DNA of 11,994 nucleotides from Candidatus Yonathbacteria bacterium RIFCSPHIGHO2_01_FULL_51_10 (lineage in GTDB: Bacteria; Patescibacteriota; Minisyncoccia; Phycocordibacterales; UBA1539_B): positions 6,352-18,345 of the forward strand of contig MHUS01000043.1 of the NCBI GenBank assembly GCA_001823505.1, written 5' to 3'. The position numbers and the translations under genes were made by a program. The notes under the pieces were generated by a model, which was given only the letters and a program-made list of their open reading frames with translations, was not told where the DNA came from and searched no databases. Each line of letters begins with the position of its first letter. Position 1 is the first letter of the stretch. This document shows, piece by piece, positions 1 to 5,006 of this stretch.

Positions 1-231
1 CTTTGCAAAGGCGCTCGCGGGGGCATAGACCGCATTTTCGTTACCTTTATAATCCCGCGACTCACCGATGACAACCTCCTCTACGCCACGCAGGGTGCAC
101 AGCTTCGCCACCGTCGCCAAGAGCTTCCGAGTATTCGGCACCACCGACTCGGGAAATGCCATCCGCCCATCCTCATCCGAGAGAGCAAGCCCCACCCGCT
201 TCGTACCATAATCAATACCGAGATATCGCAT
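1..231 (-). CDS. ruvX: Holliday junction resolvase RuvX/YqgF, N-terminal part (cut by window edge)
   Basis: Reading leftwards from the ATG at 231, 77 codons are open to the window edge. The N-terminus MRYLGIDYGTKRVGLALSD is the hallmark first strand of the RuvX/YqgF RNase H-like fold, with the conserved acidic residue Asp7 in the GIDYGT motif. Residues 55-64 (IGESRDYKGN) sit where most bacteria have a G-L-P-x-N-x-(D/N)-G motif, a divergence I associate with Parcubacteria. The family is a cytosolic nuclease of the RNase H fold, linked to Holliday junction resolution and to 16S rRNA 5' processing. Roughly half the usual length of about 140 residues is present, and the missing end lies left of the window. 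No Shine-Dalgarno is evident before the ATG. It is divergent from the small gene at 354. The identification is strong; the exact role in this organism is inferred. Confidence 0.88.
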   Translation of the reverse strand, partial: MRYLGIDYGTKRVGLALSDEDGRMAFPESVVPNTRKLLATVAKLCTLRGVEEVVIGESRDYKGNENAVYAPASAFAK

Positions 232-267
232 GAATGTACCCTATCACACAACGCAAAATCCTGCATT

Positions 268-295
268 TTGTAACCATAAAAGTCAGTGCTATACT
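268..295 (+). promoter_or_regulatory. Promoter for the small wHTH-like gene at 354
   Basis: There is an extended -10, TGC followed by TATACT (287-295), and a -35-like TTGTAA (268-273) with a 16-nt spacer. The predicted start near 302 leaves a leader of about 50 nt containing GGAGGA at 343-348. Confidence 0.5.
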
Positions 296-353
296 CAAGA
301 CCAGAATTGCCATTTTCTTTCAACCACACATCAACTACACATGGAGGATTCCC

Positions 354-611
354 ATGAACATGCCCGAAGAATACCCGAATTTCTTTCGATTAGCGCATGC
401 AACGTTAGGCCACTTGCATGTCACGATACCAAAAACCGTAGCGCAGCTTCGTGAACTGCTCGGGGCAGACAAACCTCTTCCGGTGCTTTTGGATTTTCTT
501 CGCCAAAAAAATCTCGTTCTCCGGACGACGAACGGATACACCATCACTCCCTCCGGAGCAAAAGAACGGGAAACCCCCGTGGTGCTTGCTACCTTCGCGG
601 ACGCAACCTAA
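354..611 (+). CDS. Small winged-helix-like protein (85 aa), function unknown
   Basis: I do not recognise a named family. The start at ATG 354 is chosen because GGAGGA (343-348) lies 5 nt upstream; longer in-frame starts upstream have no such site, and the predicted promoter at 268-295 lies downstream of the ATG at 234. The second half (about residues 42-72) reads like the end of a winged helix: a hydrophobic helix (PLPVLLDFLRQKNLVLR), then a short turn and the strand NGYTITPSGAKERE, which resembles the beta-wing 'Y-x-L/I-T-x-x-G' signature of small MarR/PadR-type DNA-binding domains. There are no signal peptide or membrane segments. It sits between ruvX, on the other strand, and another winged-helix-like gene. 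It is followed by a strong hairpin at 633, so it is probably monocistronic. A DNA-binding role is inference only. Confidence 0.6.
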   Translation: MNMPEEYPNFFRLAHATLGHLHVTIPKTVAQLRELLGADKPLPVLLDFLRQKNLVLRTTNGYTITPSGAKERETPVVLATFADAT

Positions 612-632
612 GACCGTTCCTTCTCCACAAAC

Positions 633-672
633 ATGGCCCGGCACATTTATGTGCCGGGCCATGAAACTTTTT
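633..672 (+). terminator. Hairpin terminator after the 85-aa gene
   Basis: A perfect 13-bp stem pairs 633-645 with 650-662 around a TTTA loop. It is GC-rich in the middle (GGCCCGGCAC), and a T5 run follows at 668-672 after five intervening bases. It lies 21 nt after the stop codon of the upstream gene and just before the next promoter. Confidence 0.75.
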
Positions 673-680
673 ACACCCCT

Positions 681-709
681 TTGACACTTCCCTCCCATAC
701 AGGTATCCT
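681..709 (+). promoter_or_regulatory. Consensus sigma-70-type promoter for the PadR-like gene
   Basis: A perfect -35 TTGACA (681-686), a 17-nt spacer, and -10 TATCCT (704-709). The predicted transcription start is near 716, leaving a leader of about 37 nt with AAGGAGGG at 742-749 before the ATG at 753. Confidence 0.75.
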
Positions 710-714
710 CTGCC

Positions 715-725
715 TAGGTAACCTA
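715..725 (+). promoter_or_regulatory. Short palindrome at the predicted transcription start, possible operator
   Basis: TAGGT-A-ACCTA is a perfect inverted repeat with 5-bp arms. It starts 5 nt after the -10 box and covers the expected +1. Its placement suits a repressor site, perhaps for the product of the gene it precedes. It does not match the ATGT/ACAT type of site known for many PadR proteins, so the assignment is tentative. Confidence 0.3.
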
Positions 726-752
726 ACTGCCCTTTGGGGCGAAGGAGGGACA

Positions 753-1070
753 ATGTCTCGCCAGGAAAAGATACTGCGTGCGCGGTTCCTTAGGATCCTT
801 GGAATCTTTTTGAACAAACCGTGGAGCTGGTACACAGAAGCTGCAATTTGCAGTCAAGCAAACATGCTCCACCGTACCGTGTACCCCATACTCACGCAAA
901 TGGAAGATGTTGGGTGGCTCGAGCTCAAGTGGATCCTCACACCACACGGCAAGCACTCAAGGGGGCGCGCATTCCAAGCAACTCCCAAGGCAATAGAGCG
1001 CGGCAAGCAAGTTTTTGACGAGCAATCCCAGAAGCACCAATTCTCTGGAGCCCCCATCCCCACCTGCTGA
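753..1070 (+). CDS. PadR-like winged-helix transcriptional regulator (105 aa)
   Basis: The ATG at 753 follows AAGGAGGG (742-749) and a consensus promoter, so this start is well supported over the longer in-frame ATG at 633, which lies inside the preceding terminator hairpin. The protein reads as a helix-turn-helix with wing: helix about 8-21 (LRARFLRILGIFLN), 'YTEAAICSQANMLHRTVYPILTQMEDVGWLELKW' region 27-60 as recognition helix and following helix/strand, then a basic wing 61-78 ending in RGRAFQATPKAIERG, close to the 'GRxRRYYxLTxxG' wing of PadR proteins. The family usually acts as dimeric repressors of membrane or stress genes. No effector domain is present, which fits the short PadR subfamily. 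It is probably monocistronic, with a terminator at 1082. The target is unknown; autoregulation through the 715-725 palindrome is a guess. Confidence 0.68.
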   Translation: MSRQEKILRARFLRILGIFLNKPWSWYTEAAICSQANMLHRTVYPILTQMEDVGWLELKWILTPHGKHSRGRAFQATPKAIERGKQVFDEQSQKHQFSGAPIPTC

Positions 1071-1081
1071 TCTTCATGATC

Positions 1082-1121
1082 CCTGGTGTTCGCGTCTCGC
1101 GAACACCAGGTTTGTTTTTTT
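1082..1121 (+). terminator. Strong intrinsic terminator after the PadR-like gene
   Basis: A perfect 13-bp stem pairs 1082-1094 (CCTGGTGTTCGCG) with 1098-1110 around a TCT loop, followed at once by TTTGTTTTTTT (1111-1121). It lies between convergent genes. The minus-strand aminotransferase ends just beside it at 1123, but on that strand the stem has no T run. Confidence 0.9.
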
Positions 1122-1122
1122 A

Positions 1123-2427
1123 TTAAATAGTTTTTATATACTCCCCGATCTTGTCTGCGATCGTTTGCATGGTGGTGCGAAACTTCACTTCGTCGCCTTC
1201 AAGGAGCGTGACGCGGAAACCATGCAGGTTGGAATTGAATCCTGAGAGCGGCACAACGCAGATGCCGGTGGATGCCATTAAGTAGTACGCGAAGCGCTTG
1301 TCGGGTGAAACACCAGAAACTTTCTGTTCAATAAATCGTTTTACTTCTTCGCTTACGATCGGGAGTGTCTGGTGGCCATTCAAGATTCCATCGTCAAACA
1401 CGCCTGCCATATAAAATGCACCGGCAGGCTTGGGCGCAGTGATGCCACGCACACCGCGGAAAATATTGTATGCAATGTCCGCACGGTGCGCGTATGCCGC
1501 CGCGCGTGATTTCAAGTACGCCGGATACCGCGCATCGGAGAAAATTTGCGGGAGCACTTTTTGCGGGAGTGTCGTCGAACATACCTCGAGCATCTTCGCA
1601 TCCACGAGCGACTTGGCATAACGCGCGAAGAGCGGATCTTTTTGCTTGTTATAAAACTCGATCCACCCTGACCGCGCGCCCGGCCATGGAATTTCTTTTG
1701 AGAGTCCTTTCATTGCAATACCCGGCACGTCGCCGAGCACCTGCGAGAGCGTCAGCATTTTCTCTTCGCCATACACAATGTTCGCATAGATCTCGTCAGA
1801 GATAATGAAGAGGTCAAACTCGCGGGCAATCGCTACGATCTCACGAAGCACTTTCTCGGGATAGACCATGCCCGTCGGATTGTCGGGGTTGATGATGAGG
1901 ATGCCCGCAATGTTCGGATTATATTTTACTTTGTTGCGCAGGTCTTCAAGATCAGGGAGCCAATTGCGATGCGGGTTGAGCGCGTAGGTGATGTGGTGCG
2001 ATCCTGCATGTGCGCCCTCGGAAGAAGAGTGTGTAGGGTACGCAGGATTAGGGCCGATGACGCGCGCGGTCTTGTGGAGATACGTATACACCTTCGAGAT
2101 CGCGTCCCCCAGCCCATTGAAAAAGAGGATGTCCTCGGGTGTGATCTGCGCGCCGCCCTCGGCATTGCGCATCTTTGCGATAAATTCTCGCGTCGCAAGG
2201 AGGCCTTTCGTCGGCGAATAGGCAAAGCTCGACTCGTCCTCAACGACGGTCTTAGTGATGATGTCTTTGATCCACTGCGGGATCTTCTCCCCCTTGGCCA
2301 CCGGGTCGCCGATATTCTCCCACAGGATAGGTACGCCCATGCGCTCAAGCTCGCGCCCAACCTCCACGATCTCGCGGATCTCGTAGGTCAGTTCGTCGGC
2401 CCCTGGGTGAACGATGTTTAGTCTCAT
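1123..2427 (-). CDS. PLP-dependent class I/II aminotransferase (434 aa)
   Basis: This is a fold-type I aminotransferase, cytosolic, moving amino groups between an amino acid and a 2-oxo acid. The expected landmarks are all visible: N183 in NPDNPTG (PLP-phenol contact), D211 and Y214 in ISDEIY (pyridine-N contact), the Schiff-base lysine K244 in GLSKE, R252 in GARSGW (phosphate contact), and R405 in HGFRVTLLE (substrate carboxylate). Length is normal for the family. The substrate is not readable from sequence; alanine/aspartate-type enzymes are the nearest match. The ATG at 2427 is preferred to the one at 2469 because the protein body starts there (MRLNIVHPG) and a -10-like TATGCT lies exactly 6 nt upstream, with no Shine-Dalgarno, suggesting a leaderless message. 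It stands alone, diverges from the tRNA-Ser, and converges on the PadR-like gene. Confidence 0.9.
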   Translation of the reverse strand: MRLNIVHPGADELTYEIREIVEVGRELERMGVPILWENIGDPVAKGEKIPQWIKDIITKTVVEDESSFAYSPTKGLLATREFIAKMRNAEGGAQITPEDILFFNGLGDAISKVYTYLHKTARVIGPNPAYPTHSSSEGAHAGSHHITYALNPHRNWLPDLEDLRNKVKYNPNIAGILIINPDNPTGMVYPEKVLREIVAIAREFDLFIISDEIYANIVYGEEKMLTLSQVLGDVPGIAMKGLSKEIPWPGARSGWIEFYNKQKDPLFARYAKSLVDAKMLEVCSTTLPQKVLPQIFSDARYPAYLKSRAAAYAHRADIAYNIFRGVRGITAPKPAGAFYMAGVFDDGILNGHQTLPIVSEEVKRFIEQKVSGVSPDKRFAYYLMASTGICVVPLSGFNSNLHGFRVTLLEGDEVKFRTTMQTIADKIGEYIKTI

Positions 2428-2433
2428 TTTGTC

Positions 2434-2461
2434 AGCATACAACGTTGCCCTTAAAATACAA
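2434..2461 (-). promoter_or_regulatory. Promoter of the aminotransferase, apparently leaderless
   Basis: On the minus strand: -35-like TTGTAT (2461-2456), a 16-nt spacer, -10 TATGCT (2439-2434), then six bases to the A of the ATG at 2427. Transcription would start on or next to the start codon. Its -35 box lies 2 bp from that of the divergent tRNA promoter. Confidence 0.45.
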
Positions 2462-2463
2462 AA

Positions 2464-2491
2464 TTGCATTTAAAGCGTATTCTGGTAGGAT
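2464..2491 (+). promoter_or_regulatory. Promoter of tRNA-Ser
   Basis: -35 TTGCAT (2464-2469), a 16-nt spacer, and an extended -10, TGG followed by TAGGAT (2483-2491). The predicted start near 2498 is about 5 nt before the mature tRNA 5' end. Confidence 0.5.
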
Positions 2492-2502
2492 GTCTGACAT
2501 AC

Positions 2503-2592
2503 GGAGGGGTGGCGGAGTGGTCTAACGCACCTGTCTTGAAAACAGGAGTCTGGGCAACCGGACCGTGAGTTCGAATCTCACCCCCTCCGCCA
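2503..2592 (+). tRNA. tRNA-Ser (anticodon UGA), CCA encoded
   Basis: The acceptor stem GGAGGGG (2503-2509) pairs with CCCCTCC (2582-2588); G2589 is the discriminator and CCA (2590-2592) is encoded. The anticodon stem CCTGT/ACAGG (2530-2534/2542-2546) encloses the loop CTTGAAA with anticodon TGA at 2537-2539, reading serine UCA. The long class II variable arm (GTCTGG/CCGGAC with a GCAA tetraloop, 2548-2563) is diagnostic of serine. The T arm GTGAG-TTCGAAT-CTCAC spans 2565-2581. The gene looks intact. tRNA-Ser 3' ends are common integration sites for mobile DNA, which is relevant to the AT-rich segment that follows. Confidence 0.97.
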
Positions 2593-2595
2593 GAA

Positions 2596-2612
2596 GTCCG
2601 AGTTAGAACCGA
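2596..2612 (+). repeat. Left copy of an imperfect inverted repeat bracketing the AT-rich segment
   Basis: GTCCGAGTTAGAACCGA starts three bases after the tRNA CCA. The reverse complement of 4501-4519 reads GTCCCGAAATTAGAACCGA: ten bases (TTAGAACCGA) are identical, and GTCC and GA also match with two one-base gaps. Terminal inverted repeats of an inserted unit are one reading; chance similarity is another. Confidence 0.3.
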
Positions 2613-2633
2613 GGTAAAATAAGGGTTCTTTTT
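2605..2633 (+). terminator. Weak hairpin terminator after tRNA-Ser
   Basis: A stem AGAACC (2605-2610) / GGTTCT (2624-2629) with a 13-nt loop is followed by T5 at 2629-2633. The short stem and large loop make it a modest candidate, but it is in the expected place for ending the tRNA transcript. Confidence 0.4.
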
Positions 2634-2635
2634 GG

Positions 2636-2682
2636 ACCAACTACCATTGTGGAACTGTCGGTGTAGAATTAATGTAGTTGGT
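2636..2682 (+). repeat. 9-bp perfect inverted repeat between tRNA-Ser and the first island gene
   Basis: ACCAACTAC (2636-2644) and GTAGTTGGT (2674-2682) are perfect complements separated by 29 nt. The segment is not convincingly coding: a reading frame open from 2632 overlaps it, but those 30 codons look unlike the following membrane protein. It may be a structured leader, a protein site or a recombination end. The rest of 2593-2721 shows nothing else I can name. Confidence 0.4.
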
Positions 2683-2721
2683 GAGGGTGTAGGTCAAATC
2701 TTTAAATCACTTTATTTCGTC

Positions 2722-2961
2722 ATGAAATGGATTAAATATATTGCGAGCGTCATTATTCTTTTCGTAGCGGTAGCGGTGTCGCTGTCTGGGGTCGTTACGA
2801 TTTTTGAGAATATAGTCGAACCAAAATTGACAGGTATTATCGCAGGGATACTTACTATAGTGATTGGATTATATGTCGGAAAAGTCGGTTTAAAAATATT
2901 TAGACAAGAAAAATTCAAATTTTCCAAAATGGAGCCCTTGCAGAAAAGCGTCGGAGAATAG
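2722..2961 (+). CDS. Small membrane protein, two predicted TM helices (79 aa)
   Basis: I do not recognise a family. The start at ATG 2722 is chosen because hydrophobic coding character begins there (MKWIKYIASVIIL...); an in-frame ATG at 2632 would add 30 residues read across the inverted repeat at 2636-2682. Two strongly hydrophobic stretches (about residues 5-27 and 36-58) are joined by a short loop with NIVEPKL, and a basic cytoplasmic-looking tail (KIFRQEKFKFSKM) follows, so it is predicted to lie in the inner membrane. No Shine-Dalgarno is seen. It opens a plus-strand run with another small membrane protein 20 nt downstream and a DUF4238 gene, so the three are probably co-transcribed. The base composition is AT-richer than in neighbouring regions, suggesting acquisition. 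Confidence 0.6.
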   Translation: MKWIKYIASVIILFVAVAVSLSGVVTIFENIVEPKLTGIIAGILTIVIGLYVGKVGLKIFRQEKFKFSKMEPLQKSVGE

Positions 2962-2981
2962 CTGGATAAATACTAATAATT

Positions 2982-3287
2982 ATGGACACTGACGAGATAG
3001 CTAAAAAAGCAATAAAAATAATTCTAGTAACGGCGGGAATTTCTTTGGTGTTCTTGATAATATCTCCCTTTTTCATTTCACCAGAAGAAGGGAGCACTCT
3101 TGAAACCCTTATGCTCATACCGATTATTCCAATAATAATGGCGGCTGTAATTTTAGTTGTACTCGCCCGTTCCGATATGTTTTCGCGCGGTGATCCCTTC
3201 CTGCCACCCTATCTTCGAGTAATCGGGCTCATACTTTTCGGGCTATGGATACTTTCCTTCTTTGTGGATAACCCTTTCCGATCCTAA
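2982..3287 (+). CDS. Small membrane protein, three predicted TM helices (101 aa)
   Basis: No family is recognised. After a short charged N-terminus (MDTDEIAKKAIK) come three hydrophobic segments at about residues 11-32, 42-62 and 78-95. The loop between the second and third is polar (RSDMFSRGDPFLPPY), and the chain ends shortly after the last helix. Its stop codon shares a base with the start of the DUF4238 gene (TAATG at 3285-3289), which indicates translational coupling and a shared task. No Shine-Dalgarno is visible before ATG 2982. Small multi-helix membrane proteins coupled to a larger soluble protein occur in defence, toxin-immunity and transport units, but nothing here identifies which, if any, applies. 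Confidence 0.65.
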   Translation: MDTDEIAKKAIKIILVTAGISLVFLIISPFFISPEEGSTLETLMLIPIIPIIMAAVILVVLARSDMFSRGDPFLPPYLRVIGLILFGLWILSFFVDNPFRS

Positions 3288-4372
3288 TGCTCAAAGACGA
3301 CTTGACGGGGCAATCTGTAACGAATAAAAAAGACCACTTCGTTCCGCAATTTCTACTTAGAAATTTTGCAGTAGAAAAAACTGGAAAGGAATCGGGGCTA
3401 GTTTATATATACAAGAAATTCAACACCCCTAGAAAAGGGAGCATAGCCAAACACGCCGGAAATGAAGTTGATTTTTACTTGGGGAAACACGCTGAGACAA
3501 AAGAACCGGCCAAAGTATCCGATGAGGTTTATAAAGAAATAGAAAAAGGGAAACATGCCCCTGCTGTCGTTAAAAAAGTCTTAGAGCAAGATAGCATACT
3601 AAGTCTTAAATATGAGGAGGAAAGCATTTTAGCAACCCTTGTTGCTCACCAACTGACGAGGACAAGAAAATTCAGGAAATTAATTAATAAGTGTATTTCG
3701 TATCTTTTACTGAACAGTTTAATAAGCATAGATGATCTAGGTAATAGAGAAAAAATCCAAGAAATAATTGTAAAGAACAAGTATAAGCTTACTTCAAGGC
3801 AGATAGAGAACGACACGATTGTTAGTAAATCTAGACTGGAGGGGACAAGGGGGCAGGAGCTTTTTATAGCAATTCAAGTTGCCGAGTCTATAGTTGAGGA
3901 GATTTACCGAAAAAATCTACATACAATAATTGCACCTAAAAATCATTATTTCATTTTATCGGATTCTCCTGTATGTATTATTGGTAGAAACGATGACTTG
4001 CTAGAAATCACTAGTTTATGGGATTTTAGCAGAGATGATGGCTACTCATTCATTCTTCCAATTTCACCTAAAAAAGCAATTGTCTTCGGCAAAACTTACG
4101 AGCGATTTCATCAAATTAGCGAAAAGAAACTATCTGAAAGTCTCACGGTTATGGTTAATAGCCTTTCCGTAAACAATTTGGATATAGAGTTTTACAGCAA
4201 CACTGATCAGTTTTGGGATGACTACAAACACGATTTGATTACTCCAACTCGTCTAGCGGCTTATAGAAAACTCTCTCAAGAAATGGAGAGTAATCTCTTG
4301 AAGAAAATTTTCTACTCTACACAGTATTTGTTTTGGAAGCTAAGGAAGTTTTTCAGAGAGTTATTGGATTGA
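3287..4372 (+). CDS. DUF4238 domain protein (361 aa)
   Basis: The N-terminal DHFVPQFLLRNF (residues 16-27) is the signature of DUF4238, usually written H-(Y/F)-x-P-x-F-x-L-x-x-F. Other family-like features follow in order: a KKF strand near 43-45, a helical middle with HQLTRT (121-126), FILSDSPV (222-229) and ILPISPKKAI (256-265), where the family typically has 'sDsPv' and 'PlsP'. Length is typical. The biochemical function of DUF4238 is, to my knowledge, not established. The last 25 residues are basic and hydrophobic (LFWKLRKFFRELL), perhaps an amphipathic helix that meets the membrane or the small membrane partners. The start overlaps the upstream stop by one base, so translation is coupled. 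The gene is AT-rich relative to flanking regions and stands in an island beside a tRNA. A defence-related role is speculation. Confidence 0.8.
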   Translation: MLKDDLTGQSVTNKKDHFVPQFLLRNFAVEKTGKESGLVYIYKKFNTPRKGSIAKHAGNEVDFYLGKHAETKEPAKVSDEVYKEIEKGKHAPAVVKKVLEQDSILSLKYEEESILATLVAHQLTRTRKFRKLINKCISYLLLNSLISIDDLGNREKIQEIIVKNKYKLTSRQIENDTIVSKSRLEGTRGQELFIAIQVAESIVEEIYRKNLHTIIAPKNHYFILSDSPVCIIGRNDDLLEITSLWDFSRDDGYSFILPISPKKAIVFGKTYERFHQISEKKLSESLTVMVNSLSVNNLDIEFYSNTDQFWDDYKHDLITPTRLAAYRKLSQEMESNLLKKIFYSTQYLFWKLRKFFRELLD

Positions 4373-4543
4373 GTAATCAACTACATTTTTACCCTTGTCT
4401 GACTTCGTCTTTGGTACCTCAAACCATTCGGGATGAACCTTATAAATCCGTCGTAATTCCTGTATACTTTTATCGATAACCCCGAATGTAAGCCATCTTT
4501 TCGGTTCTAATTTCGGGACATCGTCCCCGCCAAAAATCGGAAT
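4361..4543 (-). pseudogene. C-terminal remnant of an unidentified protein (60 codons, no start)
   Basis: On the minus strand, 60 sense codons run from just after a TGA (4546-4544) to a TAA at 4363-4361. The reading looks genuinely coding: it is rich in charged and aromatic residues in a natural-looking order, for example VPKLEPKRWLTF, IQELRRIYKVHPEWFEVP and KTKSDKGKNVVDYSIQ. There is no ATG, GTG or TTG in frame, so it is best read as the truncated 3' end of a gene. I do not recognise the family. Its end overlaps the 3' end of the DUF4238 gene by 12 bases in antisense. It fills most of 4373-4610, a stretch otherwise without a gene. Truncation probably happened when the segment was inserted or deleted. 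A spurious open frame remains possible. Confidence 0.45.
4501..4519 (-). repeat. Right copy of the imperfect inverted repeat
   Basis: The minus strand reads GTCCCGAAATTAGAACCGA, matching the sequence next to the tRNA at 2596-2612 in inverted orientation. It lies inside the start-less coding remnant. About 5 nt beyond it the plus strand has CCCCGCCAAAA (4525-4535), sharing CCGCCA with the tRNA 3' end, which would suit a junction but is short. Confidence 0.3.
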
Positions 4544-4545
4544 TC

Positions 4546-4580
4546 AAAAAAGGGGAAGCCCCGCTGCCTGTGGCGCAGGG
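4546..4580 (-). terminator. Terminator of the VOC/YCII operon
   Basis: On the minus strand, CCCTGCGCC (4580-4572) pairs with GGC-A-GCGGGG (4568-4559) around an ACA loop with one bulged A. Seven bases and then T6 (4551-4546) follow. A smaller GGGG-CTT-CCCC hairpin (4562-4552) directly abuts the T run and may be the working stem. It lies 31 nt after the YCII-like stop codon. Confidence 0.6.
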
Positions 4581-4610
4581 AGGGTGATTTATATTTATGA
4601 AATTTCACCC

Positions 4611-4958
4611 CTACATTCCCATGTGGGGAATCTCCATGACCTCTATTGAAGATGTGGGGATCTCCAGATGCGGATTATCCGCAAAGAGTTCTGCGGCCGC
4701 CGCGTGGCTCTCTGCCTGCACGATCGAATAGTAGTTGAGGTCATTGCGCGTATCGGTGATTCCTTCCTTTGTAACGCTCTTGGTCTTGCCGAGCGGAGCG
4801 CCCTTTTCCACGAAACTGCTTTCATGCTTTTTCATCCACTCCATCATATCGTTCCCCAGCTTATTCCCCTGCGCCTCCATATCCTCAGGAGGAGTATTCT
4901 TTGCCCACTCGTCCATGGTTGCAACTGGCACACGATACATCACAAAAAAGTTTTTCAT
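4611..4958 (-). CDS. YCII-like / dimeric alpha-beta barrel protein (115 aa)
   Basis: The protein resembles the uncharacterised YCII-related group of small dimeric ferredoxin-like (alpha-beta barrel) proteins. It has the N-terminal strand MKNFFVMYRVP, the helix EDMEAQGNKLGNDMMEWMKKH, the turn EKGAPLGKTK (51-60), then TDTRNDLNYYSIVQAESHAAAAELFADNPHLEIP (68-101) and the end strand SIEVMEIP. The pairing of 'G-x-P-L-G-K-T' with 'L-F-A-D-N-P-H-L' is what I recognise, from memory, of this group. The catalytic role is unknown; YCII relatives include chlorocatechol-handling enzymes, and some act on small molecules. It lies 48 nt after the tandem VOC gene and is probably the last gene of the operon. 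No Shine-Dalgarno is evident at ATG 4958. Confidence 0.7.
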   Translation of the reverse strand: MKNFFVMYRVPVATMDEWAKNTPPEDMEAQGNKLGNDMMEWMKKHESSFVEKGAPLGKTKSVTKEGITDTRNDLNYYSIVQAESHAAAAELFADNPHLEIPTSSIEVMEIPHMGM

Positions 4959-5006
4959 ATAGATAAACGTTACGCATAGCTGTTAATAAAAGTTCCTTGA
5001 GTTGCA

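Noticed and set aside
234..353. Longer in-frame start (ATG 234) for the 85-aa protein
   Set aside because: The segment contains the predicted promoter (268-295) and ribosome site (343-348) of the gene, so the extra 40 codons are not translated as part of it.
2632..2721. 30-codon extension of the first island membrane protein
   Set aside because: Cysteine- and tryptophan-containing low-coherence sequence overlapping an inverted repeat; the membrane protein body starts at ATG 2722.
4501..4535. Degenerate tRNA 3' end at the right island edge (ends in CCGCCA)
   Set aside because: The preceding bases do not form a T arm or acceptor pairing, so only six bases support it; kept solely as a weak repeat observation.
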